64,000 nucleotides of DNA from the NCBI GenBank assembly GCA_002707155.1, contig PAME01000001.1:217601-281600 (forward strand). Direction: 5' to 3'. Source of the stretch: Crocinitomicaceae bacterium. Its GTDB lineage: Bacteria; Bacteroidota; Bacteroidia; Flavobacteriales_G; Salibacteraceae. Below are positions 1-9,315 of this stretch, piece after piece; within the stretch, counting starts at the first letter, position 1, and every line of letters starts with the position of its first letter. Made by a program: the position numbers and the translations under genes. Under the pieces are notes generated by a model. That model did no database searches, was not told where the DNA came from, and worked only from the letters and a program-made list of their open reading frames with translations.

Positions 1-894
1 TTCAGTGTAACCGATGTTGTATTTGTAATTGGCCCTAGAATAAATGCAGCTGGAAGAATAGAGCATGCAAAAAAGGCTGTAGAGCTTCTATTATCTGAAA
101 GTGGAGAATTGGCCGAAAAGGCCAGTAAAATACTCGAAGAACGAAATTTGGAACGTCGAGAACTCGATAAACACATTACCGAAGAAGCGCTCTCGGCCAT
201 TACTGAAAACAATTTTGAAGATAAAAAATCAACCGTAGTTTACGATAAAAACTGGCACAAAGGAGTTGTTGGTATTGTAGCTTCCAGATTAACCGAACAT
301 TATTACCGACCGACAATTGTGCTTACCGAATCGAACGGAAAAGCCGTTGGTTCTGCTCGATCAGTAAAAGGTTATGACATTCATGAGGCACTAACGCAGT
401 GTTCTGATGTTTTGGAACAGTTTGGTGGACACCAGTTTGCTGCTGGAATGACGTTGGAAATTGACAATGTGCCAAAACTACAAACAAAGTTTGAAGAAGT
501 TGTTTCCAGCACTATCGACCCAGAATTGCTCGTTCCTAAACTAGAAATTGATTTGGAAATCGAACTAAGCGCTATTGATGAGAAATTTTGGCGAATAATA
601 AAACAGTTCGCCCCTTTTGGACCCGATAATATGAAGCCTGTTTTTGTAACTAGAAACTGTGTAGATGGAGGTTGGAGTAAAGCAGTCGGTGGTGATAAAA
701 CGCACTTAAAATTAGATGTGGTTCAACAAGATAATCCTGGAGTTAAGATTAGCGGAATTGCCTTCAAAATGGGGCATTTGGAAAAGGAAATCAAATCCAA
801 AAAACCTTTCGATGTGGTCTATACTATTGAAGAAAACGAATGGCAAGGCAATGTAACCTTGCAACTGATGGTTAAAGACCTGCGGTTCTCATGA
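1..894 (+). CDS. recJ: Single-stranded-DNA exonuclease RecJ, C-terminal half (5' end outside window)
   Basis: The frame is open from the first base, so the gene begins upstream of the window; 297 residues remain of a protein usually near 570. RecJ is a 5'-3' single-strand exonuclease of the DHH/DHHA1 family that acts in RecF-pathway recombination and mismatch repair. The motif GPRINAAGRI at 31-60 is the end of the DHH core and linker. The DHHA1 motif FGGHQFAAG lies at 421-447, preceded by a VVGIVASRL segment and a VGSARS stretch, all diagnostic of RecJ. The remaining C-terminal part matches the RecJ OB-like domain in position. The next functional gene on this strand starts 588 bases later, so recJ is probably the end of its transcript. 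I see no hairpin terminator directly after the stop. Confidence 0.95.
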   Translation, partial: FSVTDVVFVIGPRINAAGRIEHAKKAVELLLSESGELAEKASKILEERNLERRELDKHITEEALSAITENNFEDKKSTVVYDKNWHKGVVGIVASRLTEHYYRPTIVLTESNGKAVGSARSVKGYDIHEALTQCSDVLEQFGGHQFAAGMTLEIDNVPKLQTKFEEVVSSTIDPELLVPKLEIDLEIELSAIDEKFWRIIKQFAPFGPDNMKPVFVTRNCVDGGWSKAVGGDKTHLKLDVVQQDNPGVKISGIAFKMGHLEKEIKSKKPFDVVYTIEENEWQGNVTLQLMVKDLRFS

Positions 895-988
895 TTTAAT
901 TGATAATGAAGGACTTCTAAAATTCTTTTTTAACAATTTCGTCCTCAGTCATTTTTTTACTGTTACTTTTTACCAAGAAATCAAAGTT

Positions 989-1315
989 GTGAAAAGAAAT
1001 ATCTTTCGTTTACTGCTTGTGTCTCTCCTAACCATAGGAGTTACAGATTACTTATGGCTCGAAATTTTTTAAGATCAGCAAATTGTTGCCGACCTTGAAA
1101 AAGAAAAAGAGAAGGAAGAAAGTGTTGAAGAGTTTCGATTTCAAGAATCTAAACACGACTCAAGTTTAACCACCTCCTATTCAAGCGCTTTCTCCAACTT
1201 TTTAGACCACAGCAAATTTTCAGGTTTTGTAAAGCATGGGGCCGGTTTTTTTCCGCTAAAGCTTCATAAGTACAAAATCTTCCTGCTGCTGCACCAGCTC
1301 CGAATTCACTGCTAA
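989..1315 (+). pseudogene. Small hydrophobic-start protein broken by an in-frame TAA
   Basis: A reading frame starting at GTG 989 encodes a basic N-terminus and a hydrophobic stretch (residues 4-20), then reaches TAA at 1070-1072. The same frame continues without another stop for 80 codons to TAA 1313-1315. The continuation is strongly charged (LEKEKEKEESVEEF) and then Ser/Phe rich, which reads like protein rather than random sequence. One base change (GAA to TAA) explains the lesion. The whole would be about 108 residues with one N-terminal membrane anchor or signal. I do not recognise the family. The position just before an efflux operon on the same strand suggests a linked small accessory or regulatory protein, but that is inference. 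Confidence 0.45.
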
Positions 1316-1482
1316 TTTTTTTCAACTGCCCATTGCGGCAGTTTAGGTGTTAGGTTCTATTCTAAACACCCGCATCCATGTACGCCTTTATTTAGGCCGC
1401 AGATATGGATAAACCTTGCGAACAACGTGCTGCATATATATCAGCATCTTTCGCGCTTTTTCAAGAATTAAATAAAAAATTT
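1316..1482 (+). promoter_or_regulatory. Leader region of the RND efflux operon with two small hairpins
   Basis: This gap ahead of the efflux operon contains two short inverted repeats: AACTGCC (1324-1330) with GGCAGTT (1337-1343), and GGTGTT (1346-1351) with AACACC (1365-1370). Neither is followed by a T-run, so they are not clear terminators. They could be operator or leader structures. I found no good TAnnTTTG box here. The reading frame of the fusion protein stays open upstream to an ATG at 1405, but that extension lacks signal-peptide character. Confidence 0.3.
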
Positions 1483-2532
1483 ATGAAACGCATATTACTA
1501 ATTGCAGCATTACCTGCAATCTTAATTATGGTTGGATGTGGTGGTCAAAACGAACATCATTCAGAAGTAGCTACTTTTCGTGCTACAAGTCCATTAAAAA
1601 AAGACACTACTATTACTAGTAAATACGTATGTCAAATACACTCCACGCAACATATAGAATTAAGAGCCTTAGAAAAAGGTTATTTGGAAAAAATCTATGT
1701 AGACGAAGGTCAATTTGTAAAAAAGGGCCAACTGATGTTTCAAATTATGCCTCGATTGTATCAAGCAGAACTTGAACGAGCACAAGCAGAAACAAATTAT
1801 GCCGAAATAGAATATCAAAATACGCTTAAACTAGCGAACAACAACATCGTCGCGCCAAACGAATTGGCACTTGCTAAAGCTAATTTAGATAAGGTTAAAG
1901 CTCAATTATCACTCGCTCAAGTGCACCTTGACTTTACCTTGGTTCGTGCTCCATTTGATGGAATAATGGATCATTTTTATGCCCGACATGGTAGTCTAGT
2001 TAACGAAGGGGATTTACTTTCTACCTTGTCCGACAACCATGAAATGTGGGTGTATTTTAATGTTCCAGAAGCGGAATACTTAGACCTCACCAGCACCATT
2101 AGCGAGGATAGTGCTGTTGTTGTGAGTTTACTAATGGCCAACAATAAACTTTTTGAATTTCCTGGAAGGGTAACCACCATAGAAGCAGATTTCAATAATG
2201 AAACTGGAAATATTGCTTTTAGAGCCACATTTCCAAACCCAAAAGGCTTACTAAGACATGGGGAAACTGGCAGTATTCTAATGGATGCTCCAATGAATGA
2301 TGCCTTACTTATACCGCAAAAAGCAACCTTCGAAATTTTGGATAAAAAATATGTTTATGTGGTTGAAGAAAACAATACCGTGCACTCTCGTCAAATCACA
2401 ATTAAAGCGGAAATGCCCGATCTTTTTGTAATAGATAAAGGCTTAGACGCAAAGGACATAATTCTATTGGAAGGACTGCGAAAAGTTCGAGATGGTGATA
2501 AGGTTTCTATAAACTTTAAGGATCCCAAGTAG
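1483..2532 (+). CDS. RND efflux membrane fusion lipoprotein (AcrA/HlyD family)
   Basis: Periplasmic adaptor that links the inner-membrane RND pump to the outer-membrane channel of a drug or metabolite efflux system. I start it at ATG 1483 rather than the in-frame ATG 1405, because 1483 opens a textbook lipoprotein signal peptide (MKRILL, hydrophobic core, lipobox MVGC with Cys19), while the extra 26 residues are polar. From residue about 50 come the biotinyl-lipoyl half-motif (LEKIYVDEGQFVKKGQLMF), an alpha-hairpin rich in Ala/Glu/Gln, then the second half-motif around APFDGIMDHF, followed by the beta-barrel and membrane-proximal domains. The length of 349 residues is normal. The pump gene follows 54 bases downstream, so the three genes form one operon. 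Substrate cannot be read from sequence. Confidence 0.93.
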   Translation: MKRILLIAALPAILIMVGCGGQNEHHSEVATFRATSPLKKDTTITSKYVCQIHSTQHIELRALEKGYLEKIYVDEGQFVKKGQLMFQIMPRLYQAELERAQAETNYAEIEYQNTLKLANNNIVAPNELALAKANLDKVKAQLSLAQVHLDFTLVRAPFDGIMDHFYARHGSLVNEGDLLSTLSDNHEMWVYFNVPEAEYLDLTSTISEDSAVVVSLLMANNKLFEFPGRVTTIEADFNNETGNIAFRATFPNPKGLLRHGETGSILMDAPMNDALLIPQKATFEILDKKYVYVVEENNTVHSRQITIKAEMPDLFVIDKGLDAKDIILLEGLRKVRDGDKVSINFKDPK

Positions 2533-2586
2533 GTGCTATCACAATTAGAAGTGTACGCAGAGTAAAAACTTTAAACAATAGAAATC

Positions 2587-5500
2587 ATGTTTTTAAAATT
2601 TATAAAAAGACCCGTTTTTGCCATCGTAATTTCGTTGACAATAATCTTTCTGGGCATATTAGCAATGAATACATTGCCAATATCACAATTTCCAGACGTT
2701 GCTCCACCTCAAGTTGTGGTAAGAGCTTCCTACCCTGGAGCAAGTGCGAATGTATTAGTAAACTCAGTGCTTATTCCATTAGAGCAATCCATTAATGGCG
2801 TGCAAGGAATGCGTTATATGACATCCGATGCAACGAGTGCAGGCGAATGTAATATTCAAGTGTATTTTAAATTGGGGACAGACCCAAACATTGCAGCTGT
2901 AAATGTTCAAAATAGAATCAATCAGGTAATGAACCGGCTGCCCGAACTAGTGCAAAGAGAGGGTCTGCGCGTTCAGCGAATTCAGCCCCAAATGTTGATG
3001 TATGTAAACCTGTTTAGTACGGACAAAAACTCAGACATGAAGTTCCTTTTCAACTTCGCTAATGTTAATATGCTTCCGGAAAGCAAACGTATTAATGGAA
3101 TTGGAAGGGCACAAATTATTGGTAGTCGTCAATATGCTATGCGTATCTGGTTAAAACCGGATAGAATGAGAGCCTACAATATTGGTAGCGAGGATGTAAT
3201 GGAGGCACTAAACGAACAGAGTATCATTGGTTCTCCTGGAAGATTAGGCAGAGCAGATGGTAAACGGTCTCAAGCATTGGAATATACACTTACCTATAAA
3301 GGACGTTTTAATGAGCCCAAACAATATGAAAATATTATTCTGCGTGCGAATGCAGAAGGCGAAATGTTGCGTTTAAAAGATGTTGCTGATGTTGAGTTTG
3401 GAAGTGAATATTACGATATTTATTCCAACAAAGACGAGTATCCTTCTGCTGCCATAATGCTTAATCAGTCTTATGGAAGTAATGCCAGTGATGTTATTGC
3501 AAGCGTTAAAGAAAAACTGGAAGAGTTGAAGAAAACCAGTTTTCCCCCGGGAATGGATTACGAAATTAGTTACGATGTGTCTAGCTTTTTAAATGCTTCC
3601 ATAGACAAGGTTTTACACACTTTGATAGAGGCTTTTTTATTAGTGGCACTTGTTGTTTTCATCTTTCTTGGTGATTGGCGGTCAACCCTAATTCCAACTC
3701 TTGCAGTTCCCGTTTCACTAGTAGGAGCTTTTTTCTTTATGCAATTGTTTGGGCTAAATATTAACTTAATAACCCTTTTTGCGCTTATCCTAGCTATTGG
3801 GATTGTTGTAGATGATGCAATTGTCGTAGTGGAAGCTGTACACGCCAAAATGGAAGAGAAAAACGTATCCCCTTACGTTGCTGTAAAAGAAGTATTGGGT
3901 GAAATTAGCGGCGCAATTATCGCTATCACTTTGCTTATGGTGGCTGTTTTTCTGCCCGTATCTTTTATGTCAGGGCCGGTAGGAGTGTTCTACCGACAAT
4001 TTGCAATTACCATGGCCACTTCAATTGTAATTTCTGGCGTGGTAGCACTTACACTAACTCCAGTATTGTGCGCAATGATTTTAAAAAACAATCACGGCAA
4101 ACCAAAGCCTAAAAGCCCAATTAATTTCTTGCTCAACAAATTCAATATTGTATTTGACAAAGGCACGTCTGTTTATTTAAAAGTACTTCGTTTAGTGGTA
4201 AACAGAAGAGCAGTAACCTTTGGAATACTCATAGCATTTTGTGTGGGAATATTTACCCTGAATAAACAGATGCCTGCCGGGTTTATTCCAGCTGAGGATC
4301 AGGGAATGTTATACGCAATAATCCAAACACCGCCCGGCTCAACTTTAGAACAAACCAATCAAGTAGCAAAAAGGCTGCAAGGAATTTGTAGCAGGGTTGA
4401 AGGCGTGCAATCGGTTTCTTCTCTGGCAGGCTATGAAATACTTACCCAAGGTAGGGGTTCAAACGCAGGTACTTGCTTAATTAACTTAAAACCTTGGGAA
4501 GAACGAGAACATACTGCTGAGGAAATTATAGAAGATTTGGAAGAGAAATCTCACGACATTGGAGCTATAGTTGAGTTCTTTCAACCGCCAGCTGTAACCG
4601 GTTATGGAGCTGATGGAGGCTTTGCATTGCAATTGCTAGACAAAACTAATACGGGTAATTATGCAAATTTTGGAAAAGTGAATGACGATTTTATGGATGC
4701 GCTTAAGAAAAGAAAAGAGCTCAAAGGTCTCTTTACATTCTTTGCTGCAAACTACCCACAAATCGAAATTGAAATAGACAACGAAGCAGCTATGCAAAAA
4801 GGGGTTTCTATTGGAAAGGCCATAGATAATTTATCCATTCTAATAGGAAGTACTTATGAGCTTGGCTTTATTCGATTTGAGCGCTTTTTTAAAGTTTTTG
4901 TTCAAGCTGCTCCTGAATACAGAAAAATGAGTGATGACATTTTGAAGCTGTATGTAAAAAATGATAAAGGGGAGCAAGTACCTTACTCTTCATTTGTTAC
5001 GCTAAAGAAAACTCAAGGCCTCAATGAAATTACGCGTTACAATATGTACACAAGTTCTGCCATTAGAGGAGCTCCAGCAAAAGGCTTCAGTAGTGGCGAG
5101 GCTATTGCTGCAATTCAAGAAGTAGCCAGGGAAACACTGCCAAGAGGGTATGATATTGACTGGGGCGGACTTTCCTACGATGAGGTGCGTAGGGGTAATG
5201 AAGCTATTTACATTTTCTTTATCGTACTGCTGTTTGTCTACCTTGTTCTAGCAGCGCAATACGAAAGCTTTATTTTACCGCTCGCGGTTATCCTTTCTTT
5301 ACCTGCAGGAATTTTCGGGTCTTTTATGTTACTAAAATTATTAGGCCTTTCAAATGACATTTATGCTCAAGTTGGACTGGTTATGCTTGTGGGTCTACTC
5401 GGAAAAAATGCTGTACTTATCATCGAATTTGCCGTACAAAAAAGACACGATGGTTTTACTGTATTAGAGGCCGCAATTGAGGGCGCACGCGTTCGATTTA

Positions 5501-5760
5501 GGCCTATTCTAATGACCTCTTTTGCTTTTATTGCCGGTTTAATTCCTTTGGCATTAGCATCCGGTCCTGGAGCAATTGCAAACCGAACCATTGGGGCCTC
5601 TTCCCTGGGTGGTATGCTTGTAGGTACTTTGTTTGGAGTTATTGTAATTCCTGGATTGTATTACGTTTTTGGCACGCTCCACGTTGGACGAAAGTTAATT
5701 CAGGATGAAGAGGATGAACCCCTTACCGAAAAACAAACTGAAAAACCAAAAAAATTGTGA
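2587..5760 (+). CDS. RND multidrug efflux pump, inner-membrane transporter (HAE1/AcrB family)
   Basis: Proton-driven exporter of the hydrophobe/amphiphile efflux family, 1057 residues, close to AcrB (1049). It starts with the usual MFLKFIKRPVFA and TM1, then a porter domain and the TM2-6 block from about residue 335. The proton-relay residues are present: the GIVVDDAIVVVE motif places Asp409 and Asp410, Lys940 lies in GKNAVLIIEFA, and Arg972 lies in the VRFRPILMT motif. These match the D407/D408/K940/R971 set of AcrB almost number for number. A second porter domain runs from about residue 560 to 870 before TM8-12. The C-terminus is charged and cytoplasmic. Stop and next start are 3 bases apart, which indicates translational coupling to the channel gene. 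Confidence 0.96.
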   Translation: MFLKFIKRPVFAIVISLTIIFLGILAMNTLPISQFPDVAPPQVVVRASYPGASANVLVNSVLIPLEQSINGVQGMRYMTSDATSAGECNIQVYFKLGTDPNIAAVNVQNRINQVMNRLPELVQREGLRVQRIQPQMLMYVNLFSTDKNSDMKFLFNFANVNMLPESKRINGIGRAQIIGSRQYAMRIWLKPDRMRAYNIGSEDVMEALNEQSIIGSPGRLGRADGKRSQALEYTLTYKGRFNEPKQYENIILRANAEGEMLRLKDVADVEFGSEYYDIYSNKDEYPSAAIMLNQSYGSNASDVIASVKEKLEELKKTSFPPGMDYEISYDVSSFLNASIDKVLHTLIEAFLLVALVVFIFLGDWRSTLIPTLAVPVSLVGAFFFMQLFGLNINLITLFALILAIGIVVDDAIVVVEAVHAKMEEKNVSPYVAVKEVLGEISGAIIAITLLMVAVFLPVSFMSGPVGVFYRQFAITMATSIVISGVVALTLTPVLCAMILKNNHGKPKPKSPINFLLNKFNIVFDKGTSVYLKVLRLVVNRRAVTFGILIAFCVGIFTLNKQMPAGFIPAEDQGMLYAIIQTPPGSTLEQTNQVAKRLQGICSRVEGVQSVSSLAGYEILTQGRGSNAGTCLINLKPWEEREHTAEEIIEDLEEKSHDIGAIVEFFQPPAVTGYGADGGFALQLLDKTNTGNYANFGKVNDDFMDALKKRKELKGLFTFFAANYPQIEIEIDNEAAMQKGVSIGKAIDNLSILIGSTYELGFIRFERFFKVFVQAAPEYRKMSDDILKLYVKNDKGEQVPYSSFVTLKKTQGLNEITRYNMYTSSAIRGAPAKGFSSGEAIAAIQEVARETLPRGYDIDWGGLSYDEVRRGNEAIYIFFIVLLFVYLVLAAQYESFILPLAVILSLPAGIFGSFMLLKLLGLSNDIYAQVGLVMLVGLLGKNAVLIIEFAVQKRHDGFTVLEAAIEGARVRFRPILMTSFAFIAGLIPLALASGPGAIANRTIGASSLGGMLVGTLFGVIVIPGLYYVFGTLHVGRKLIQDEEDEPLTEKQTEKPKKL

Positions 5761-5763
5761 ATC

Positions 5764-7191
5764 ATGAAAAATAAAATTTACAATAGCACATTACTAATAC
5801 TGTTGGTTAGCCTTATAAGCGCCTGTGCACCAAAAGTTTCAGAAAAATCTGTAAACTCAACAGTACCTGAAACTTATAAAGCCTCAAAAGATTCGGCAAA
5901 TAGTGCCCAAGTTCCTTGGAAGGTGTTTTATACGGATCCGTATTTGGCAAATTTGATTGATACAGCGCTTAAAAACAATCAAGAGCTCAATATCTTTATG
6001 CAAGAAATGGCAGTTGCCCGAAATGAGGTGAGTGCCAAAAAAGGTGCATACTTACCCAATCTTGGTATTGGCGTTGGAGCCGGTGCAGATAAAGTGGGCG
6101 AGTATACTCGATTTGGAGCTTTGGAAGCGAATCACGATGTGAAAGCTGGAACACCATTTCCAGAGCCTATGACTGATTTTCAAGCAGGGGCTTTTGCCTC
6201 TTGGGAAGTTGATATTTGGAAAAAACTGCGAAACGCAAAAAAAGCTTCAATGTCGAGGTATCTAGCAACTGTGGAGGGTAAGAATTTAATGATTACTAAT
6301 TTGGTCGATGAAATTGCCAATGCATATTACGAGCTTCTTGCACAAGATAAGATGTTGGCTATTGTTGAGCAATATATCTCAATACAAAGTCAGGCGCTAG
6401 AAATTGTTATTCTTCAAAAGCAATCGGCAAAAACTACCGAGCTCGCAGTAAAGCGTTTTGAAGCTCAACTAGCGGGAACAAAAAGTCTTAAGTTCAAAAT
6501 AAAACAAACGATTATTGAGACGGAAAATGAACTTAATTTTTTACTCGGTAGGTTTCCTCAAAAAATAACTCGAACGAGTCAGGATTTTTCTGACATCTCC
6601 TCCGGTGATATTGAGGCAGGTATTCCTTCACAGTTGTTACAAAACAGGCCCGATATTAGACAATCTGAGTTGGAGATTCAAGCGCGAAAATTAGATATTA
6701 AATCTGCACGTGCGAACTTTTACCCTTCTCTCAATTTAAAAGCGGGACTCGGTTTAAGTTCATTTGGTTTGCAATATTTAGTGGACGCTCCTGCTTCTAT
6801 TGCCTATAACGCAGCTGGAGAATTAATCGCTCCATTGCTAAACAGAAAAGCGATAAAAGCAGTTTACTACAACGCTAGTGCAAAACAAGTGCAATCTGTC
6901 TATATGTACGAAAAAACCGTCCTAAACGCACACTATGAGGTTATTAATTTACTGTCCAAGTTAGAGAATTTAAACAGTAGTTATGTGCTTATTGAAGAGC
7001 AAGTTGAGGCTTTAAAGAGAGCTGTTGATGTGTCAAACAAATTGTTTCGATCGGCTAGAGCAGACTATATGGAAGTATTGCTTACGCAAAGGGATGCACT
7101 CGAATCAAGATTTGATTTAGTGGAAACTAAACAAGCTCAATTGCACGCTAAAGTCAATGTTTATCGAGCACTCGGTGGAGGTTGGAAATAG
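5764..7191 (+). CDS. Outer-membrane efflux lipoprotein (TolC/OprM/NodT family)
   Basis: Channel component that completes the tripartite pump. The N-terminus is a lipoprotein signal with Cys21 in LISACAP. Two homologous TolC-type halves follow, with long amphipathic helices rich in Ala, Gln and Leu. The motif QNRPDIRQSELE followed by ARANFYPSLNLKAG near residues 295-330 is characteristic of the NodT/OprM group. The length of 475 residues is normal. It is the last gene of the operon, starting 3 bases after the pump stop and ending 47 bases before a clear terminator hairpin. Family assignment is secure; the transported compound is unknown. Confidence 0.95.
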   Translation: MKNKIYNSTLLILLVSLISACAPKVSEKSVNSTVPETYKASKDSANSAQVPWKVFYTDPYLANLIDTALKNNQELNIFMQEMAVARNEVSAKKGAYLPNLGIGVGAGADKVGEYTRFGALEANHDVKAGTPFPEPMTDFQAGAFASWEVDIWKKLRNAKKASMSRYLATVEGKNLMITNLVDEIANAYYELLAQDKMLAIVEQYISIQSQALEIVILQKQSAKTTELAVKRFEAQLAGTKSLKFKIKQTIIETENELNFLLGRFPQKITRTSQDFSDISSGDIEAGIPSQLLQNRPDIRQSELEIQARKLDIKSARANFYPSLNLKAGLGLSSFGLQYLVDAPASIAYNAAGELIAPLLNRKAIKAVYYNASAKQVQSVYMYEKTVLNAHYEVINLLSKLENLNSSYVLIEEQVEALKRAVDVSNKLFRSARADYMEVLLTQRDALESRFDLVETKQAQLHAKVNVYRALGGGWK

Positions 7192-7238
7192 AAACTGATT
7201 TCAGTTTACTAGAAAAATAGTTACTTCAATGATTGAAA

Positions 7239-7275
7239 GGCCGCTGTGCATTGGTGTTACAGCGGTCTTTTATTT
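7239..7275 (+). terminator. Rho-independent terminator of the efflux operon
   Basis: GGCCGCTGT (7239-7247) pairs with ACAGCGGTC (7259-7267), 9 pairs including one G-T wobble, with an 11-base loop, followed directly by TTTTATTTT. It sits between the efflux operon and the convergent aldehyde dehydrogenase gene. Confidence 0.85.
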
Positions 7276-7307
7276 TGCACTAAACACCTATTTGTTTCCT
7301 TGAACTT

Positions 7308-8753
7308 TTATCCAATAGCAATACAAACATTCTTTGGCTCAGTAAAGAATTTTAACGCTTCAAAACCACCTTCGCGCCCAACACCAGAGTTTTTAGTGCC
7401 GCCAAAGGGCGTTCTAAGGTCACGCACCAACCAGCAATTGATCCATACAATTCCCATGTGCAGGTCATTCGCAATTCTGTGCGCTCGGGTCAGGTTTTCC
7501 GTCCAAACTGTAGCCGCTAAACCGTATTCGGTAGAGTTTGCCATCATCAGCACTTCTTCTTCGGTATCAAAGGGCATAATGGTGACAACTGGCCCAAAAA
7601 TTTCTTCTTGATTGGTTCTGCAATTGTAGCTTAAACCTTCTATTACAGTTGGTCGAATGTAATACCCTCCGGCATATTCGCCTTCTAAATGCACTTGAGT
7701 TCCGCCTGTAAGCACAGTGCCGCCTTCTTCTTTAGCCAACTCAATGTAAGACAACACTTTTTCCATGTGCGGTTTAGAAACTACCGCCCCCAATTTAGCA
7801 TCGGGATCTAAGGAATGGCTCACTTTTCGTTTGGATACTTTTTCTACAAAAGCCGTTTTGAACTTTTCGTAAATACCGCGCTGCACGAATATTCTAGATC
7901 CGCACAAACAAATTTGACCTTGATTGGCAAAAGAGGATGCGAGTGTTGTGGCCAACATTTTATCAAAATCGCAATCGTCAAATATGATATTTGGGTTTTT
8001 TCCTCCCAATTCTAAGGAAAGCTTTTTAAATTTTGGTGCCGCCACTTTTGCAATTTGAGCTCCCGTAGATGTTCCACCTGTAAATGACACTGCACAGATA
8101 TCGTCGTTTTCAGAAATTTCAGCGCCTACCTTGGGTCCGAGCCCATGAACGATGTTCAAAACACCTGCAGGTAACCCTGCTTCGATACACAATTCAGATA
8201 ATAAGTAAGCCGTCATTGGCGTAACTTCAGAAGGCTTGGCAACCACACAATTTCCTGCTGCAATTGCCGGAGCTATTTTCCAAGTAAATAAATACAATGG
8301 TAAATTCCAAGGCGAAATACAACCTACAACACCCAGTGGATCTCTGCGTGTATAGTTTACCACTTTGTCTTCCATCATGTGTGCTTCTGAAGCAAAATGC
8401 AATATAGCCGTAGCGAAAAATTCGAAATTAGAAGCCGCTCTTGCAATGTCTACTTTTTGAGCCAACCACAAGGGTTTTCCATTATCAATTGCCTCTGCTT
8501 CAGCGAGTTTATCGTAATTTTTATTAATAAGCTCCACGATTTTAAGCATAATCTTAGAGCGGTTTTCTTTTGGGGTAACCGACCAAGTTGGGTAAGCTGC
8601 TTTTGCTGCAGCAACTGCTTGTTTTACATCACCTGCATCCGAGTCTGGAATTAAGGAATACACCTTACCTGTTGAAGGATTATAGTTGTCTATATATTCG
8701 TTTGAATTAGGGGCTACTAATTCTCCGTTGATGTAATTCTGAAGCTTGAACAT
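7308..8753 (-). CDS. Aldehyde dehydrogenase, 2-aminomuconate-6-semialdehyde dehydrogenase type
   Basis: NAD(P)-dependent aldehyde dehydrogenase of full length (481 residues). Catalytic residues are in place: Asn150 in SPWNLPLY, Lys173 in VAKPSE, Glu248 in LELGGKNPN and the nucleophile Cys282 in FANQGQICLC. The C-terminal signature NCWLVRDLRTPFGG followed by SGVGREGG, together with SPWNLPLYLFTWKIAPA, is typical of the ALDH8 / 2-aminomuconate-semialdehyde / hydroxymuconate-semialdehyde group rather than betaine or lactaldehyde dehydrogenases. In Bacteroidota such enzymes usually serve the lower kynurenine pathway. A tryptophan 2,3-dioxygenase gene is in this window at 27253-28206, which fits, although the two are not adjacent. 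Substrate is inferred, and related semialdehydes are possible. Confidence 0.85.
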   Translation of the reverse strand: MFKLQNYINGELVAPNSNEYIDNYNPSTGKVYSLIPDSDAGDVKQAVAAAKAAYPTWSVTPKENRSKIMLKIVELINKNYDKLAEAEAIDNGKPLWLAQKVDIARAASNFEFFATAILHFASEAHMMEDKVVNYTRRDPLGVVGCISPWNLPLYLFTWKIAPAIAAGNCVVAKPSEVTPMTAYLLSELCIEAGLPAGVLNIVHGLGPKVGAEISENDDICAVSFTGGTSTGAQIAKVAAPKFKKLSLELGGKNPNIIFDDCDFDKMLATTLASSFANQGQICLCGSRIFVQRGIYEKFKTAFVEKVSKRKVSHSLDPDAKLGAVVSKPHMEKVLSYIELAKEEGGTVLTGGTQVHLEGEYAGGYYIRPTVIEGLSYNCRTNQEEIFGPVVTIMPFDTEEEVLMMANSTEYGLAATVWTENLTRAHRIANDLHMGIVWINCWLVRDLRTPFGGTKNSGVGREGGFEALKFFTEPKNVCIAIG

Positions 8754-8771
8754 AAGTGTTGTTTAGAAACA

Positions 8772-8779
8772 CAAAGTTA
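8772..8779 (-). promoter_or_regulatory. -7 promoter box TAACTTTG of the aldehyde dehydrogenase gene
   Basis: On the minus strand TAACTTTG matches the Bacteroidota -7 consensus TAnnTTTG exactly and ends 18 bases before the start codon at 8753. No convincing TTG lies at the -33 spacing. Confidence 0.5.
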
Positions 8780-8795
8780 GAATTTAACTTTGCTT

Positions 8796-9230
8796 TTAAA
8801 TACTATTCAAGTCCATACCAGCACTGAACTGTTCGAGGTAGTTAAGGCGCTCAAGTATAAGCTTATCGAAGAAGGTTTTTGCTTTGGTCGAATGTTCAAA
8901 CTCTATCCAGCTGGAATTACCGTAAAGTTTGATAACTCCGCTGTTGTTGAACAGGGTTAACTGATAATACGGAATAGTTAATGAAAAGGTCTCCAGTAAG
9001 CTTCTAAAATAAATGCAGACTCCTTTTGGCCTCAATTCGATGTAGGCTTTGTTGGGGTAATTGTCTTTTACCAACTCATGCTTAATATCATTTGAGCAAG
9101 ATTTAATGTGCATTCTTGGCGACCCAATACCACCCATTTTTAATCGCACCCAAAAGGAATAAGAAACACCAACCGCTTTTTGAATCTCGTTTGTAATTCT
9201 TTTATTGTTATATGAAACATTGCGTAGCAT
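8796..9230 (-). CDS. Hypothetical protein, 144 residues
   Basis: I do not recognise this protein. It is soluble-looking, with no signal peptide or membrane segment, and has a basic N-terminal third and a beta-rich middle (KAYIELRPKGVCIYFRSLLETFSLTIPYY in outline). A C-terminal helical segment (KAKTFFDKLILERLNYLEQF) follows. The pattern of alternating strands ending in a helix resembles small bacterial PH-like or DUF domains, but I cannot assign one. It lies 42 bases upstream of the aldehyde dehydrogenase start on the same strand, yet that gene appears to have its own promoter between them. It is divergent from the SDR-like gene at 9316, leaving 85 bases for both promoters. Confidence 0.7.
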   Translation of the reverse strand: MLRNVSYNNKRITNEIQKAVGVSYSFWVRLKMGGIGSPRMHIKSCSNDIKHELVKDNYPNKAYIELRPKGVCIYFRSLLETFSLTIPYYQLTLFNNSGVIKLYGNSSWIEFEHSTKAKTFFDKLILERLNYLEQFSAGMDLNSI

Positions 9231-9315
9231 ACTAAAAAGACAATTTTATTGGATAAAAGTTATTTCTCTTTCCACCTTTTTTTTGTTGAATTGTTCTACT
9301 ACAAAACATAACAAG

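Noticed and set aside
1405..1482. Upstream ATG extending the membrane fusion protein by 26 residues
   Set aside because: The extension is polar and would precede a good lipoprotein signal that starts at 1483.
8785..8792. TAACTTTG on the plus strand
   Set aside because: It points into the antisense strand of the unknown gene at 8796 with no plus-strand gene after it, so it is probably a chance match.
9205..9315. Upstream start extending the SDR-like protein by 37 residues
   Set aside because: It overlaps the divergent gene start and puts a hydrophobic stretch before a Rossmann strand that normally begins the protein.
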